Under the pieces are notes generated by a model. It was not told where the DNA came from. It ran no database searches and worked only from the letters and a program-made list of their open reading frames with translations. A program made the translations under genes and the position numbers. A DNA stretch of 64,000 bases, taken from contig RWJK01000864.1 in the NCBI GenBank assembly GCA_004335835.1, positions 16,853 through 80,852 on the forward strand. Direction: 5' to 3'. Below, in pieces: positions 48,011 to 60,100 of the stretch. Each line of letters opens with the position of its first letter. Within the stretch, counting starts at the first letter, position 1. This DNA comes from Scenedesmus sp. ARA3. Lineage: Eukaryota > Chlorophyta > Chlorophyceae > Sphaeropleales > Scenedesmaceae.

Positions 48011-48381
48011 AGCATGAGGTGCATGAGGGTGCCGTGTGCCGTCAAGACATGGGCGGCAATGTTGCTGGGGTTTGTAGGCACACTGTAGACACTGCTACTG
48101 TTGCTGCAATGGCTTCAAGACTGAATTAATAAGGTCTTGAAGCACTGCACCTTGCGTGGCTGTAACTCTGTGCAGCAAATGACATGTGCAGCAAGGCCTG
48201 TGCTGCAAGCTCACTTTGCCTGTATGATGGTTCCCATTGTGCCTAGCTGGCTGGCGATCAGCACAACAGCATCCAAGTACGTGTTGCTGATAACATCTGT
48301 AGTGACACCGTCTATATCTACGCTGACACTCTTCACAGCTACTGGGAAGCCAGCAGGGATGCTGCTGCTGGCAGTACTCAT
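47443..48381 (-). CDS. PSMG3: Proteasome assembly chaperone 3 (PAC3/PSMG3)
   Basis: Three exons, 48381-48215, 47965-47837 and 47533-47443, join in matching phase 2/2 (both junctions complete a Lys) and give 128 residues. Human PSMG3 is of similar length, about 122. The start is MSTASSSIPAGFPVAVKS, then VSVDIDGVTTDVISNTYLDA followed by VVLIASQLGTMGTIIQAK. Exon 2 reads FSTSVLVGKRDEPLLTVAAR, and the last exon gives LLCCLAFKQHTPETVKQLLA then VVRDQQLL before TAG. The pattern of two beta hairpins, the V-L-x-G-x-x-x-E-P-L segment and the final helix are those of PAC3, which with PAC4 aids alpha-ring assembly of the 20S proteasome in the cytosol. The acceptor of intron 1 is a CTG run. The gene is too short and divided for single-frame ORF finding. 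Confidence 0.88.
47968..48007 (-). repeat. (CTG)13 joined to the PSMG3 intron 1 acceptor
   Basis: A CAG run on the plus strand reads as CTG on the sense strand and ends in CTGCAG|GCAAGACGCC, the start of PSMG3 exon 2. Confidence 0.93.
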
Positions 48382-49367
48382 TGCTGCTGGAGCTGCTGAA
48401 GGCGCTGCTGGTGTTCTTGCGTGTGTCGGTAAAGAATCGTTTGTTCGCAGTTAAGCAAGCATTAGGTAGTAATCTTAGTGGAGCGCAGAACGAGGAGCTG
48501 AGCTTGGCAATCAAGCGCTGGGCAAGAGGTGCACACGCTGATCCTTTTGATTGAAATCCAGAAGTGAATCGGCAGTGCATACGAATAACGCTTGTGAGGA
48601 TCACGAAAGTATCTGAGGTGTAGTCGTATTAAGTGATGGGATCGGCTGTCAAAGAGGGTTTGCTGCAATGCAGGCATCAGCACATTTAATGACAACTGCC
48701 AACATACTCCAATTACAGCCGTCCAAGCAACAAACACCAACTGATAATAGATAATAGATTCATCGACAATGGGTCTCGCTTGAGACCTGGTAAGCGCATG
48801 CGCACATGCCATGGTGGCATGCGCCCCCATCTGGCATCTGCTGACAACCCTAAGAAACTGCCACACCCACCCCGCATGCTCCTGCGCAAGGCAAAGCCAG
48901 GTGCTGCTGTGCAGATATCCACACAGCTGCTGCTGGCAGCATGGCTTGAGGCACCCCGCAGCCACTAAAGCACCACACCAACCTACCTGAAGGACCAGGC
49001 TCAGTGAAAGCAAACATAACATGCCACGTAGCATGCATGCGTGCATGCATGCAAAGTAAGCCGCACAGCCCACCACCCCTCCCGGTCTGCACAAGCTTGT
49101 GGCAGCTCAATCCACGTGTAGCACCACCACCCAGCAATTGCACCCCAATCTCGCAGCACACAGCCTGGTATCAGGCCAACCCCCATACGCCCTGTTCCCT
49201 TTCACTGGTTTGATTCCCAAGCACAGCAGTATGCAGCAGCAGCCTCTGCAGAAGGAGCACCAGCCTGCGGCACTGCCGTTGCTGCTGCTTTGCATCCATC
49301 CTGCAACCATGTCTCAACAGCACTCCACAACACAATGCACCTGCAAAACGCCATGCGATCTGGCACT
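48382..49367. other. Spacer: PSMG3 5' flank and oxidoreductase 3' flank
   Basis: About 1 kb between two minus-strand genes. It includes an alternating GCATGCATGCGTGCATGCAT tract at about 49031-49050. A 210-codon minus-strand frame lies here but has no recognisable domain (see rejected items). Confidence 0.4.
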
Positions 49368-49789
49368 TCAGTCTGTCAGGTCTTCGCTGGTGACGTTGCC
49401 GTCTGCTGCTGCTGCTGCCGCCGCCATTGCCTCAGCCTCTGGGTCCTTCCTCCACCTGAGCAGCAGCAACAGCAGCAGTAGCAGCAGCTCCAGCGATTGA
49501 GCATGACGGCAGCGAAGACAAGCCTGGTGGCCACAACACCACCATAAGAAAGATTCTACAGCAGACACCAGTCCTCAACAACACTGGTGCCCGTACCACA
49601 CAAGAGGAGCAAAACCCACAAGGGGAACCTGAGCACCACATACCTGAGGAAACTCTTAGGTGTGCTGTCCAGGTACACAGGGGGCGCTGCAGCCTGGCTG
49701 TCGCTCACGATGGCGGTGACCTCAGCTTCTTTGCACACCTCCAGCGCAGCCGCCTCAGCCTCCTCGTCACCACCAGCTGCGGCAACAGG

Positions 49790-49833
<44 letters not shown>

Positions 49834-52825
49834 CAGCAGCAGCACAGCAGCAGCAGCAGTAGCGACAGCAGTGTGAGACAGCTACTTTTGCGCATGCAGC
49901 CGCCTCAGCCTCCTCAAAAGATATATACCGCAGCTGCAGCAATAGCAATTGCACTTGTGCACTAAACGGATGTGGCCGTCGCCTGCTCAACCAGCAACCA
50001 GCAGCACGTACAGGACGTCTTCTCTTTCAAGCACCCAGGACACCACCTGCTGCCACACCATGAGCTGCAACATACTAGCGACACCCGTCAACGTCCAACA
50101 TGAGACACAGTATACACCCATGCAATGCATGTGACAACTCACCAAGGATGTGGCCGCTGTTGCCTCTGGATCATACACCAGCGTATCATCACCATCCCAA
50201 GTCTGCTACAACCCCCCAAGCATACCCACAACGCCTCACAACAAGAGTGACATATCACTGTCCAAAGTGCCAACTTACTGAGGATGATGGCTGCCGTCGC
50301 CTCCGGATAATCCACCAGCGTGTCATCGCCATCCCAAACATGCCACAAGCCCCCAAGCAATACCCACTTCGCCCCATAACAGGAGTAACTTGTCATTTCA
50401 CCCGAAGTAACAACTCACTGAGGATGATGGCAGCCGTCGCCTCCGGATCATACACCAGCGTGTCATCGCCATCCCATGCGTCCATAAACCCATTCGTTGT
50501 CGCCACCACCTCCACCGTAAGCTGCTCTTCCCACTTTTCAAATCGATCTGTGAGGCACAGTGAGGTGCGGTTGGGTGCGTTGTAGTACACCCGCACATCG
50601 GAGCGCAGCGTGGGGCTGAGGTGAGTGGGGGCTCCCAGGGGGGACTCCAGCAGGGCTGCAGCAGTGGCGATGCCGTGGCCGCTGGCGAAAATGACCACGG
50701 TGGGGAACCTGCACCGCAGAAAGTGTGGCAGCAGGCAATGCAGGCAGCAACGAGCAACAGAGACAGTAAAGAGCATGCGCACCGCATGTTATCATGGCGG
50801 CTCAGGGGAGGACAACAGCCCTTTGCAGCATGTCCGCCCAGATTCCTGCTGCTGGTTGCAGACACATGTCACTCATACGCAGAAACCTCAGCAGCACCCA
50901 GTAATCCATGAATCGTGACACCAGGATAACAATTTACCACCGCCCATCTGAACAGGGCCTGAATGCCGCTGCTGCGCATGTCCAGCCCTTCACTCTAAAA
51001 AGGGCCCCACAGTGATGAGGTCACCTATCTGAAATATGCAACATAACAACATAACATAACAACAACCCTCAGCCCACCTGAACAGCGCTTGGATGCCGCT
51101 GCTGCGCATGTCCAAGCCCTCGCCCTCAAAAGGCCCCACAGTGATGAGGTCATCAGCGCCCATGTTGTACACCTCGGGTGCCTCCTTGGCATTGACTAAC
51201 ACCTGAACCTCAGCCTGCAGGACAAGGATCACACGCGTGAAACGCACATGCTGAATGGTTTGGTGGGCAACAGCTGCTTTGCAGTTGTGATCTGCTCTTG
51301 CATGTCACATAACGACAGGGTGTCCTGGTGTCGGCAAGCTGACACGCGGAATAGCTGCAACAGCACGTCCACAGAACAGCTGCAACACGCAGCTGTGCCT
51401 GCACACGACCATTATAGACAAGCCATGCAAGCAGACATGTGCTACTGCAGGTGCACGGGTTCAGCCTAGAGTACAGCAAACAATGCTTCTTGTCACGGCT
51501 ATCCGTGCGCACTTCCCAACAGCAAATCTGATTTGAAACAACGCCTGGCCTCACCATGGTGCTGGTGGGCTCCCGCGCCTGCTTAGTCTCGCCTGCAAAG
51601 ATGTCACCCTTGCACAGGAACAGCGCCTCCTTGTTCAGCTCCTCAGGGTGAGGAGGGCTGGCAACCTGACACAAAGCACGCAGCGTACAGAACAGCATAC
51701 ATGATGAGTGAATCGGTGTGGTTAAGGCAGCAACACACGGCATGAAGCAACAATAAACGCGTACCATCTGCTGACCATGAACGTTTGAGCCAGGTTGACA
51801 GGCGTCCCCAATGCTGCCATGCAGCACCCGGGTATTGTTGCTGCTGCCATCCTGCAGCCTGCAGCCTACAGCCAACAAGCAGCACCGCATAACACACATC
51901 GCACTCCACACCGCCCTCCGCACACTGCAGTCTGCCACACAAGTCCCACCAGCCACGCACCGTGAGGCTGCACTTCTCCTCTCTAAAAAAGGTAGACATA
52001 GCTGACGGCATGCACATAACCTAACTGCAGCACTCCAGACCACACGGTGCCACCAGCCGCACCAGCCACGCACCGTGAGCAGCCGCTTCTCTCCGCCGTT
52101 CACGCGCACCGCCATGCGCTGCCCCGCGGCCTTGTACGCGTTGCGCAGCGGCACACGCTCCCTGCTGACCTCCACCTCAAATGTCAGCAGCCGCATGTAA
52201 GGGGCCTGCTGCGTTGAAGAAATGAAGCGGCCTGCGATCCAGTCAGGCATATCATCTGCTGCAAACTTGGCTTCATACCACTTGTAACGGTCAGGGAACT
52301 GCATCAGGTCCTGCAGGGTGCGTAAGAGGGCAGGGTGGAGGTATAAGAACGTTAGCTGTCTGGCTTGAACAGCAGGCTGCCTCAAACCACTTGTAGCGAT
52401 CCGGGAGCTGCATGAGGTCTTGCAGGCGTGCGTTGAACAGCAGGGTGGAGGTATAGAAGTATTAGCGGCCGGATCTTTGGCTGTTGTACATCATGTGCAG
52501 GCTGCCTCTAGCCGCTTGTGGCCGTTTGAGAGGTGCATGAGGTCCTGCAAGCTTGCGTGAGAGAGCAAGGTGGAGTGATGCGCAATCAACACGCAGCAGC
52601 CCAGATGCTGCTATGCGAAACAGCAGCAGCTTCTCGAGTAGCCTGCAACACCAACATGCAGCGACGATTGTTGCCAACTGCCTTTTCACATCCGTTTCAG
52701 ATACACTGGCGTGTCAGCAGCTTACCTCATCATCCACCTTAGGGGTGGAAGCTGCTGCTGCTGCTGCGGACGGCACTGCAATACGGCGTGTGCGCTGCGA
52801 GCAGTTGCCCCAAGGCGCAGGCCTC
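49368..52825 (-). CDS. Ferredoxin-reductase-like FAD/NAD(P) oxidoreductase, probably plastid; 5' end not fixed
   Basis: Exons 52825-52726, 52310-52074, 51665-51555, 51214-51078, 50708-50419, 49776-49644 and 49455-49368 connect in phase to TGA at 49368. The FAD-domain side gives RFISSTQQAPYMRLLTFEVE, NAYKAAGQRMAVRVNGGEKR, VASPPHPEELNKEALFLCKG, AEVQVLVNAKEAPEVYNMG and ADDLITVGPFEGEGLDM. The NAD side gives FPTVVIFASGHGIATAAALL, LRSDVRVYYNAPNRTSLCLT, DRFEKWEEQLTVEVVATTNG and AAIILTGGDEEAEAAAL. This pattern resembles the plant plastid protein At1g15140. The usual CG of the last motif is TGG here. A 5' transit exon probably lies near 53.43-53.50 kb (an ATG at 53498 opens MQQQLQQQCRAGLRRP), but its splice phase does not fit, so the start is open. 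The region 52826-53900 is otherwise intron or 5' flank. Many exon echoes are present. Confidence 0.83.
49791..49831 (-). repeat. CTG run before the penultimate oxidoreductase exon
   Basis: An AGC run on the plus strand is CTG on the sense strand, a few bases upstream of TTGCCGCAG, the acceptor at 49776. The exon text CCGCCTCAGCCTCCTC is echoed upstream at about 49900-49915. Confidence 0.88.
50139..50485 (-). repeat. Three copies of an oxidoreductase exon end
   Basis: The plus-strand text ACACCAGCGTGTCATCGCCA with GCCGTCGCCTCCGGATCAT (exon end, about 50430-50475) is repeated at about 50290-50335 (one change to GGATAATCC) and at about 50158-50200. All lie downstream of the exon on the sense strand, each with the ACTGAGGATG donor region at least partly kept. 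Confidence 0.92.
50945..51160 (-). repeat. Echo of the oxidoreductase SGIQALFR exon end
   Basis: GCCGCTGCTGCGCATGTCCA with its flanks at about 51098-51117 (true exon) recurs at about 50963-50982. The copy extends through CCCCACAGTGATGAGGTCA and CATCTGAACAG but has a TAA-creating change (CACTCTAAAA). Confidence 0.9.
51945..52110 (-). repeat. Echo of the oxidoreductase exon end at 52074
   Basis: CACCAGCCACGCACCGTGAG at about 52061-52080 recurs at about 51948-51967, followed by similar but decayed CTTCTC text. The unit again crosses the donor site. Confidence 0.88.
52262..52575 (-). repeat. Three copies around the oxidoreductase exon start at 52310
   Basis: ACCACTTGTAACGGTCAGGG and TGCATCAGGTCCTGCAGG (about 52278-52316) recur at about 52385-52425 and, more weakly, at about 52509-52550. 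Each is followed by a GGGTGGAGGTATA-like or AAGGTGGAG tail. The repeats cross the acceptor site. Confidence 0.9.
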
Positions 52826-52836
52826 CTGCAACAGAA

Positions 52837-52839
<3 letters not shown>

Positions 52840-52882
<43 letters not shown>
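52840..52882 (-). repeat. CTG run before an oxidoreductase 3' splice site
   Basis: A CAG run on the plus strand is (CTG)14 on the sense strand, followed by TTGTTCTGTTGCAG, the acceptor at 52825. Confidence 0.92.
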
Positions 52883-52887
<5 letters not shown>

Positions 52888-54179
52888 TGTCCACACTCCA
52901 GGCCATGTTGTGTGTCATGGCGGCTCTTGCTGTCTGATCTGCTTCCTCTGCCTGCTGTTTCTGCACTAAAGCTCTTGACATGTCAGTGGAACAGGAAGGG
53001 CTGTTGACTATGCCCTGGAGGGTGCAATGCAGTGTGGCTCGACAATGAACTATTGCTTCAAGGTAATACAAGCTTCTGTTCACGCGAGCCATGGATTGAG
53101 TGCTAGATATGCTTGCTCTGCTGCGAGTAGGCGCACATGCGCAGCAGGTGCACCTCATGCGCTGGCTGCATGGCTAGGGCAAGGCACTGCAGTTTTCTGG
53201 CATTGTCACTTGCCGAACAAATACGTTGAAAAATGCTACGCTTGTGCTGTGCAGGGGCTGTGCCTGTGGCTCACTGGCCTGGGTGACCAGCATGTACCAA
53301 AGATTCTCACCTGGACTGTAACAGTGCTCTGCTGCTTGAGGCCATCTGCGGAGGAGCAAAAGGCCATGCAAAGGCACATGTAAGACTTTGTTGTGGAGCA
53401 ATGACCATTCAGCTGTTGCTTGCCAGCCGTAGGCCTACCTGTGGTTGCTGCGGTCTGCGGAGGCCCGCACGGCACTGCTGCTGTAGTTGCTGCTGCATGC
53501 TGCTGCCTCTTGCTTTGGGATCTAAAGCGTAACAGTAGCGTAATGACCCTTTTTATCAAATGTGAAAGTATGGAAGCAGGAAACGTCAAGACAGCGGCCA
53601 AGCAAGGCTTTCGGAGGTGAGACAGCAGCGGACGGAACGCAGCCCAACCTGTACGCAGCGTATACGGATGAGATGACAGCACATCAGATCACAAGAAAAA
53701 GCTGTCTCGCGACCATCAAGCCTCGCTCCTTACCTGCGACAGTTGTAAAATGACAGTCAGAGATCTGGCTGAAGCGGCTTGACGAGGAGGGCAGCAGCGC
53801 ACAGTAAAGCATGAAAAGCAGATGTACGTAACAATGTAAACAACACCGGTCACACGACATTCATCGCCATGCTCACGGACCGCAGCTTGCAGCTGCCTAC
53901 GGGCGGTGGCACTGCTGCTGATGTAGTGCAACAACAGCACGGTGTTGCTGTCACATCATATACATAATGTACTGCTGAGGCTCTGGCATAGTTCAGCTTC
54001 CAGATTTGTTTGCTGGCCTGGAAGACCTCCGTTGAATATGCTTCAACCAGGTGAATGAACTGCTTAGTGTGTTTGACCGCCCATCAAGCAGCCAGACTGC
54101 TAGTCAGGTGGACTCCAATTCGTCTGTGTTGCATTGAGAGAGTTGCAGGACACGAAGCGGATATTCATCCCAGTCTACA

Positions 54180-57100
54180 GGCGTGACTGCATGCACATGA
54201 CTGGCCCCGATATGTGTTGTGCGCCCTGCAGCCGCTGCACCTTGCATGTGCATGCAAAGGCCACAGCAACACTCAACATCTGTGAAAATGGTGGCCACAG
54301 CCAGCAGCAGCAGCAACAAGTCGCAGTATCATGTTACACCTTCACACTGTGATGTCCACCAGCGACATCATACGTCTCAACACCACCTTGGCTCACACTT
54401 TTTCTTTCTTTTGTTGTTACCAGGGGGGACGGAATCCTACTGGCTCGCTACCACAGCAAAATTGAGCAAGCCCAATTGTCGGGAGCGGGAGGCAATGCCT
54501 CACCAGCAGAACACGTCACAACACCCTATACAGGAGGTGCCCAGCGCCCGGACCAAAAAAACAAGCGGGGGAGTTGAACCCCCACACCGTGGCACGTGTT
54601 GCAACAATTTGGCACTGTGCTTGCAGCAGCCTGTGGCATCTCCTGCAAGAGCAAGTGCTCAGACAGTCACAGAAGACACAGGCATGCACACCCGCCCCCC
54701 TTTGTGGCTTTGCCACCCGGGCCCCGGCATATAGCTGTCATGCACAACCTGAACCTGGCACCTTCTGCAATGCGGCAGCCGGCGAGCATCCACAAGTCAA
54801 AAGCAACACCAAGCACAGCCCAAGAAGCCATGCAGCGGCACTGCAAGAGCAGCACTGGCAGGGCTTCTCTGGCAGCAAGCACAGCAAAAGAACACCTGTA
54901 GGTGGTGAACAGTGTTTCCACGGTAGGTGCTGTGCTCCTCCCCTTCCTGTGCAGAGATGAACATGCAGCACAAAGCATAAGTGTGCTTTTCCACAGGAAC
55001 AGCAGCCTTCTGCAACGTCCGTGACAACAGTACATATCATATGTAGGTCATGATTCCTGACTAGTATCACCTACCATCTCTTCGCGTACTCTCCCTTGCC
55101 TCCCACCACACACATCTGCAACTATATAACATGCACGTGATGCAATCGCATGCAGCATGCACAGTAAACATCCCCTCCAAACTGATAACATGTAACAGTT
55201 AGCGTAGACATAATGATCATAGTATGAACATATCATGTGCATGCGCAACATACACACACGCAGCATGCCGGGCAAGTACCTCCAGCATGCTGCTCAAGTG
55301 TGTCTAGCTGCTGCAGCAACGCTGCAGGACAGCAAGACACATACACCGACTCGTACACCACACAGCAAGCCTGCCTGACAGCTGCGTCTGCTGTGCAACA
55401 TACAAGCGTGCAGCAAACAGCACTCCGCCCTTCATGCTCACTTCAACCTGCTGGCATGCCATGCGCAGCCGCGTCTGCTGACCAGCAGCACAGCGCAAGC
55501 TGCAACAGGCCACACAGCTGCCAACAGACACAGCCGCATCACACACATCACCGTGTCGCCCGATGTGCAGCACGCTCCGCTCGCTTTGTGGCTGGCTGGC
55601 TGCGTACTGCAGACAGCCGTGCACAGCACGCCACGCTTTGCAGCAATCGAACCAGACTCTCGCGCACAGCACGCCACACTTTGCATCCATCGAACCAACG
55701 CTTGTTGGGACTGTACGTCTCAACAAAGAGGGGCCAGAGTGCGGCATCCAAGCCGCACACACTGCATGAGCATGTACACGAGGAGGGGTTGCGAGCCGCC
55801 ATCAAATGCGCCATCAATCGCCAACAGAGCATGCGACGCGGGCGTGTGGTAAGCACTCCATCGTAGCACCTGCCTCTTCTTTCCATGATCGACTTCAAAA
55901 TCAACACAACACAACGGAACCCCTGCCAACTGCACTGCGCCCATGTATGCATCTCTGTACGCCGCAAGGAACGCTGGACAAACTTATGCTGTCGCACCAT
56001 GCACAACGTGCACCCCGAGACACCTGCGCTCTGCCTATCATCAGCCTGCAGCGTACTACGGATAAATACCAACACAGCCAACAACAACACGCACATCATC
56101 CAGATGCTGTCTTGGTTCTCGCATCACCACGTAGTGAACACGCAGCTGCCGCAGACACTCACGCCTCACTCGCGCTGCTGCTTCAGCCAGGCACTGCTCG
56201 CAGCAGCGCCCTGTGCCCTGCCAATCAAATGCACGAGCTGCACACAGCCTTCGAACATCATCAAATCGCCGGCCTGCTTCGCGCAGCAACCACATCTTGC
56301 TGCGCCCTGCACCTCCAACACTGCATGATATTGTGCTGACACTGGATTGATACGAGATTCGCCTCACAAATCTCACACTGGCCCCTGGCAGTCACTCAGC
56401 CGGGCCAGGTAACATATACTCCAAACAGCATGATGATTTGCTGGCAGCCGGTCTTGTAACGGCTCTGCCAGGACTGTACACATGTGACACAACACGTATC
56501 CATCAACTAGCAACATGCTCCTGCTGTACAGCCCTCACACTGACACGCAAACCACCTGCAATGCAGATCAAACTAGTAGTATTAGCAACAGCCATGAGCA
56601 CAGGCGGGTGCTGGTGGACATGAAGCTGCTCCCACAATTAACAACACATAACATGCAGTGTGCAGTGTGTTTGGGGAGTGCAGCCTGCCTGCCTCAACCG
56701 CCATGCATCATCTGCAGTCTGTCGCACAGCACCTGGCACGCTCCATGCACAGACACCGCTTTCAAAACTAATCAAACCTAATCAGAACTATACCAGCAAC
56801 AGTCTAATCCTACAAGCCAACACCAACAGCACACTCGCAGGCTCTCAACTACCCGCACACAATCTTCCATCCTACAAACAACCCACAAGTAGCACAGCAC
56901 AGCAGTAGAGCGCAGTCGAAGCACTCCGGCACACGTGCTTTGTACCTGCGTCCATGCAAACGCCATCACCAAGTGACACAAACTGTGCTCCCTTCGCACC
57001 ACCTCATAGCAAATACGAAATAGGTGCAGTAGCAATGATGAAGCGGCACTCTGCGGCTTGTGCTTTAGGGCACAGCACACAGCCGCAGCACAGCACACAA

Positions 57101-60100
57101 CAGCACACGTCCTCCCTCAACTCATCTGCGCGAGAAGCAGCAGCCCCCACAAGTCACCCGGCTGTAACATGCCGCTGACTGACACACATGTCATGCCTTA
57201 TGCTATGTGCAGCGGCAAACACGCCTTTAGATAGCACTGCCTACCTTCTGCAAGTATGCAGGGGCTTCGGCACCCCCCTACCCACCCAGCACACTCGGCT
57301 GCTGGCTGTGCTGTGTGCCATGCATGTACAGAATGATGCGGCCAATCCAATGACACACACGTGCTCCTCGCATTGCCATGCAAAAGCAGCATGGTCAGGG
57401 CATTCCAAACGCCACACATTCACCTGGCAGCCGTGAGAGTCGACTGCAGCAGGCAGCCACAGTTTGAGCAACAGCAGGTGCAGTGCAGAAGCAGCACCTG
57501 CCCCCAGCTCAGCTCCTGATACCTTGCCGTGCCATTATGAGACACCTGCACAGCAGCCTCGGCCACGTGCAGCGCATGCGCACAATGCACAGTGCTCAAC
57601 GCGGAGGCCGCACAATTGCACACCGACATGCTGGCACAAAGGGCCGCAGCCGGTGCAACGAAGCCATGCTCACAGCACAATCCAGATGTAATACTGCAAG
57701 ACGCCATTGAGGACGGCTGGTGACGCAGACCCTTCACGGCTGTTGAAGAACAGCCGCAAATGCAACCCAATGCACTATAATGAAAGATTCACCCATCCAA
57801 TACTACGTGCGCAGGCACCTGTATAATGTTGAGCTCCAGCCAGGGCATCAAAACTGGCACCCTTCCAAACACGCATGCGTGAGACAGCTACTGCCCACAC
57901 TGCCAGGCATAAAGCCACAGGAGCAGAGGGATGCAGATTTACTAGGTGCCAGCAGATGCGCCCAAGCTGCAGGAAGGTGCAGCAGGGTATGCCAAACAGG
58001 CACACAAAGAACTGCAATCAAATGGCCGAGCCTGCACACGTCATGCTGTCGCAGCGCCCCAGATGCTGGCAGATAACTCTGGTTGCCTGTCACGCAGTCG
58101 AGGCGATCATGCACAGCGCAAGACCCTCCCACTGTCTGATAATACTGTCTGACTGCCGTCGCTGCCCAGGCAGCTGTGTCCCTTCCCAGACACAGCGTAA
58201 CTCAAAAGCATGCAGAACATGCTGCACCCACAGACTAGCACAACCGTTATCTACTCACACACTCCCCGCGTGCCACGCGTGCAGTGAGCACTCACACAAA
58301 CGAAACATAATGACCCATATGCCGCACCTGCCAGTTGTGTGGCTCGTGCAGCAGGCACAAGTGTGCAGCTGCATGCAGCACACCCAACACAATGGCAGCG
58401 CTGGCTTTCATCGCAATACAGGCATGAATGGCATGCTGTTTTGTGATGCTGTTGCAGGCAGGCGCGGTCAGGTATGCCCCACCAACCCACATCCACAAAT
58501 GTAGCACGACACTGCAAGCGGTAAACGCATGGCAGTGACTCTCATCAGGCGATTGCACACTTCAAAGAGCACTGCACGCATTGCGCTCTGGCTGACCCCG
58601 GCGGCTGATGGTTGCTGATTTTCTAGCGACTAATCAACAATCCCAAGCAAGCAAGGCAGGGAGAGCAAGCGATCCAGCACATGGCAGCAATTCAGCTGTG
58701 GTGCTGCGAACGCCAAGACACAAATGCAGATGCCAGCAACCGAGACTAAGCGAGAGAAAGAGTCTCGCAAAGTGCTGGGGCAGCATCCCATGCGGACACT
58801 GCCTCAACAGTGATCTACGATAAAGGCAAACATGCTGTGACAGACATCCCCAACCCATGCCCATGTCCCTGCACCACGCAACCATTGTGGGGAGGCTGCA
58901 TGCGATGAGCTGACGCGCATTGCATGCAACGCATCTGTCTCGCAGCACACGCAGCGGCATGCAATGCACATGAGCCGCCGCTGCTGACAACACGAGCAGC
59001 GCTACCTCTGTGCTGGAACCACAACAATTCGGCATGCCGCCTTCACACTGCAGGCACTGCTACTGGAGCACCGGCCAGGTGCACGCCAGCAGCCAGCCTG
59101 TGTGGTGTAGGGTTCAAGCAGCACGAGTGATAGCCTCAGCCTGCCACTGGGCTAGCTCGACAATCAAAACACTATTCTTGAACGCACACATGCAGCCGGC
59201 CATGCTGATACACAGGCGCTGTTTGAGCTGGCCGGCGAAGAGAGAGAATCGCAGTGCTGCTGCTGCCCTTGCGGCACAAGAGCAACTGCATCCGTACGCT
59301 CTGGCACTCAATTGAGAGCACAGAGGGTCTGTCACAACACCCAGATGTGCTGACAGGGGGAGTGGTCAGTCATGCATGCATAATGCATGCATCAAACATG
59401 CTGTGCGTGCAAGTGCTGTGCGTAGCATGCTGATACCATGCTGTGTGCATGTGCGGCGCCCCATGCATCAAGCAAGGCTGCTGCAGCAGCAGCTTTGGTG
59501 TGCAGAGATGTGCAGAGAAACGGACAGATCTCTCCGGCATGCATTCGGCAAACAACACAGATTGTGCACTCAGCTCTAGCAGCTGCGCAGCTCAAAATGA
59601 TGAGCAGCAGAGCGCGCAATGTCCCTGACTGACCTACAGACACGCCTCTGACATGTCCCATGTGCAGCAACCTGAAACACGCAAGGCTGCTACACAGTGC
59701 CCCCAACAGCCTGCTGCCTACTCAGCACCTGCTGCGCTGAGCTGCAGTGCAGGAAAGCAGGCAATGGTCATTGCATGCCATGCACGGCAATGCATGCAAC
59801 TACCTGCTCCCAGATTCTACCATAACCATTTGCAGGGACACCTCTAGCCCAGATGGATCCACAGCCAGCTGCGCTAGGCCCCTTGCAGAGCGCACAGATG
59901 AAACCGCCGCATGGCAGGTGCATGCATGTGCACAGAATGCGTGACATGCACTTGCGGATGAGATGCAGCTGATGCGCAGAAGTGCAGCACACAGGCCTCA
60001 TCCAGCTCGCAGCGCCCCACATAAATGGCTGCTAGGAGTGCTCCCACAACAACAGCCACCTGGGCAATAGCAGCAGAAGCCGTCACAAGGACCACATGCT

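Noticed and set aside
48462..49094. 210-codon minus-strand frame between PSMG3 and the oxidoreductase
   Set aside because: Composition is fairly normal but there is no known domain, it fills the spacer where UTRs are expected, and it contains donor-like sequence. Not strong enough to call.
54541..54650. Intact tRNA gene on the minus strand
   Set aside because: Only the T-arm is present; acceptor pairing and an anticodon stem are missing.
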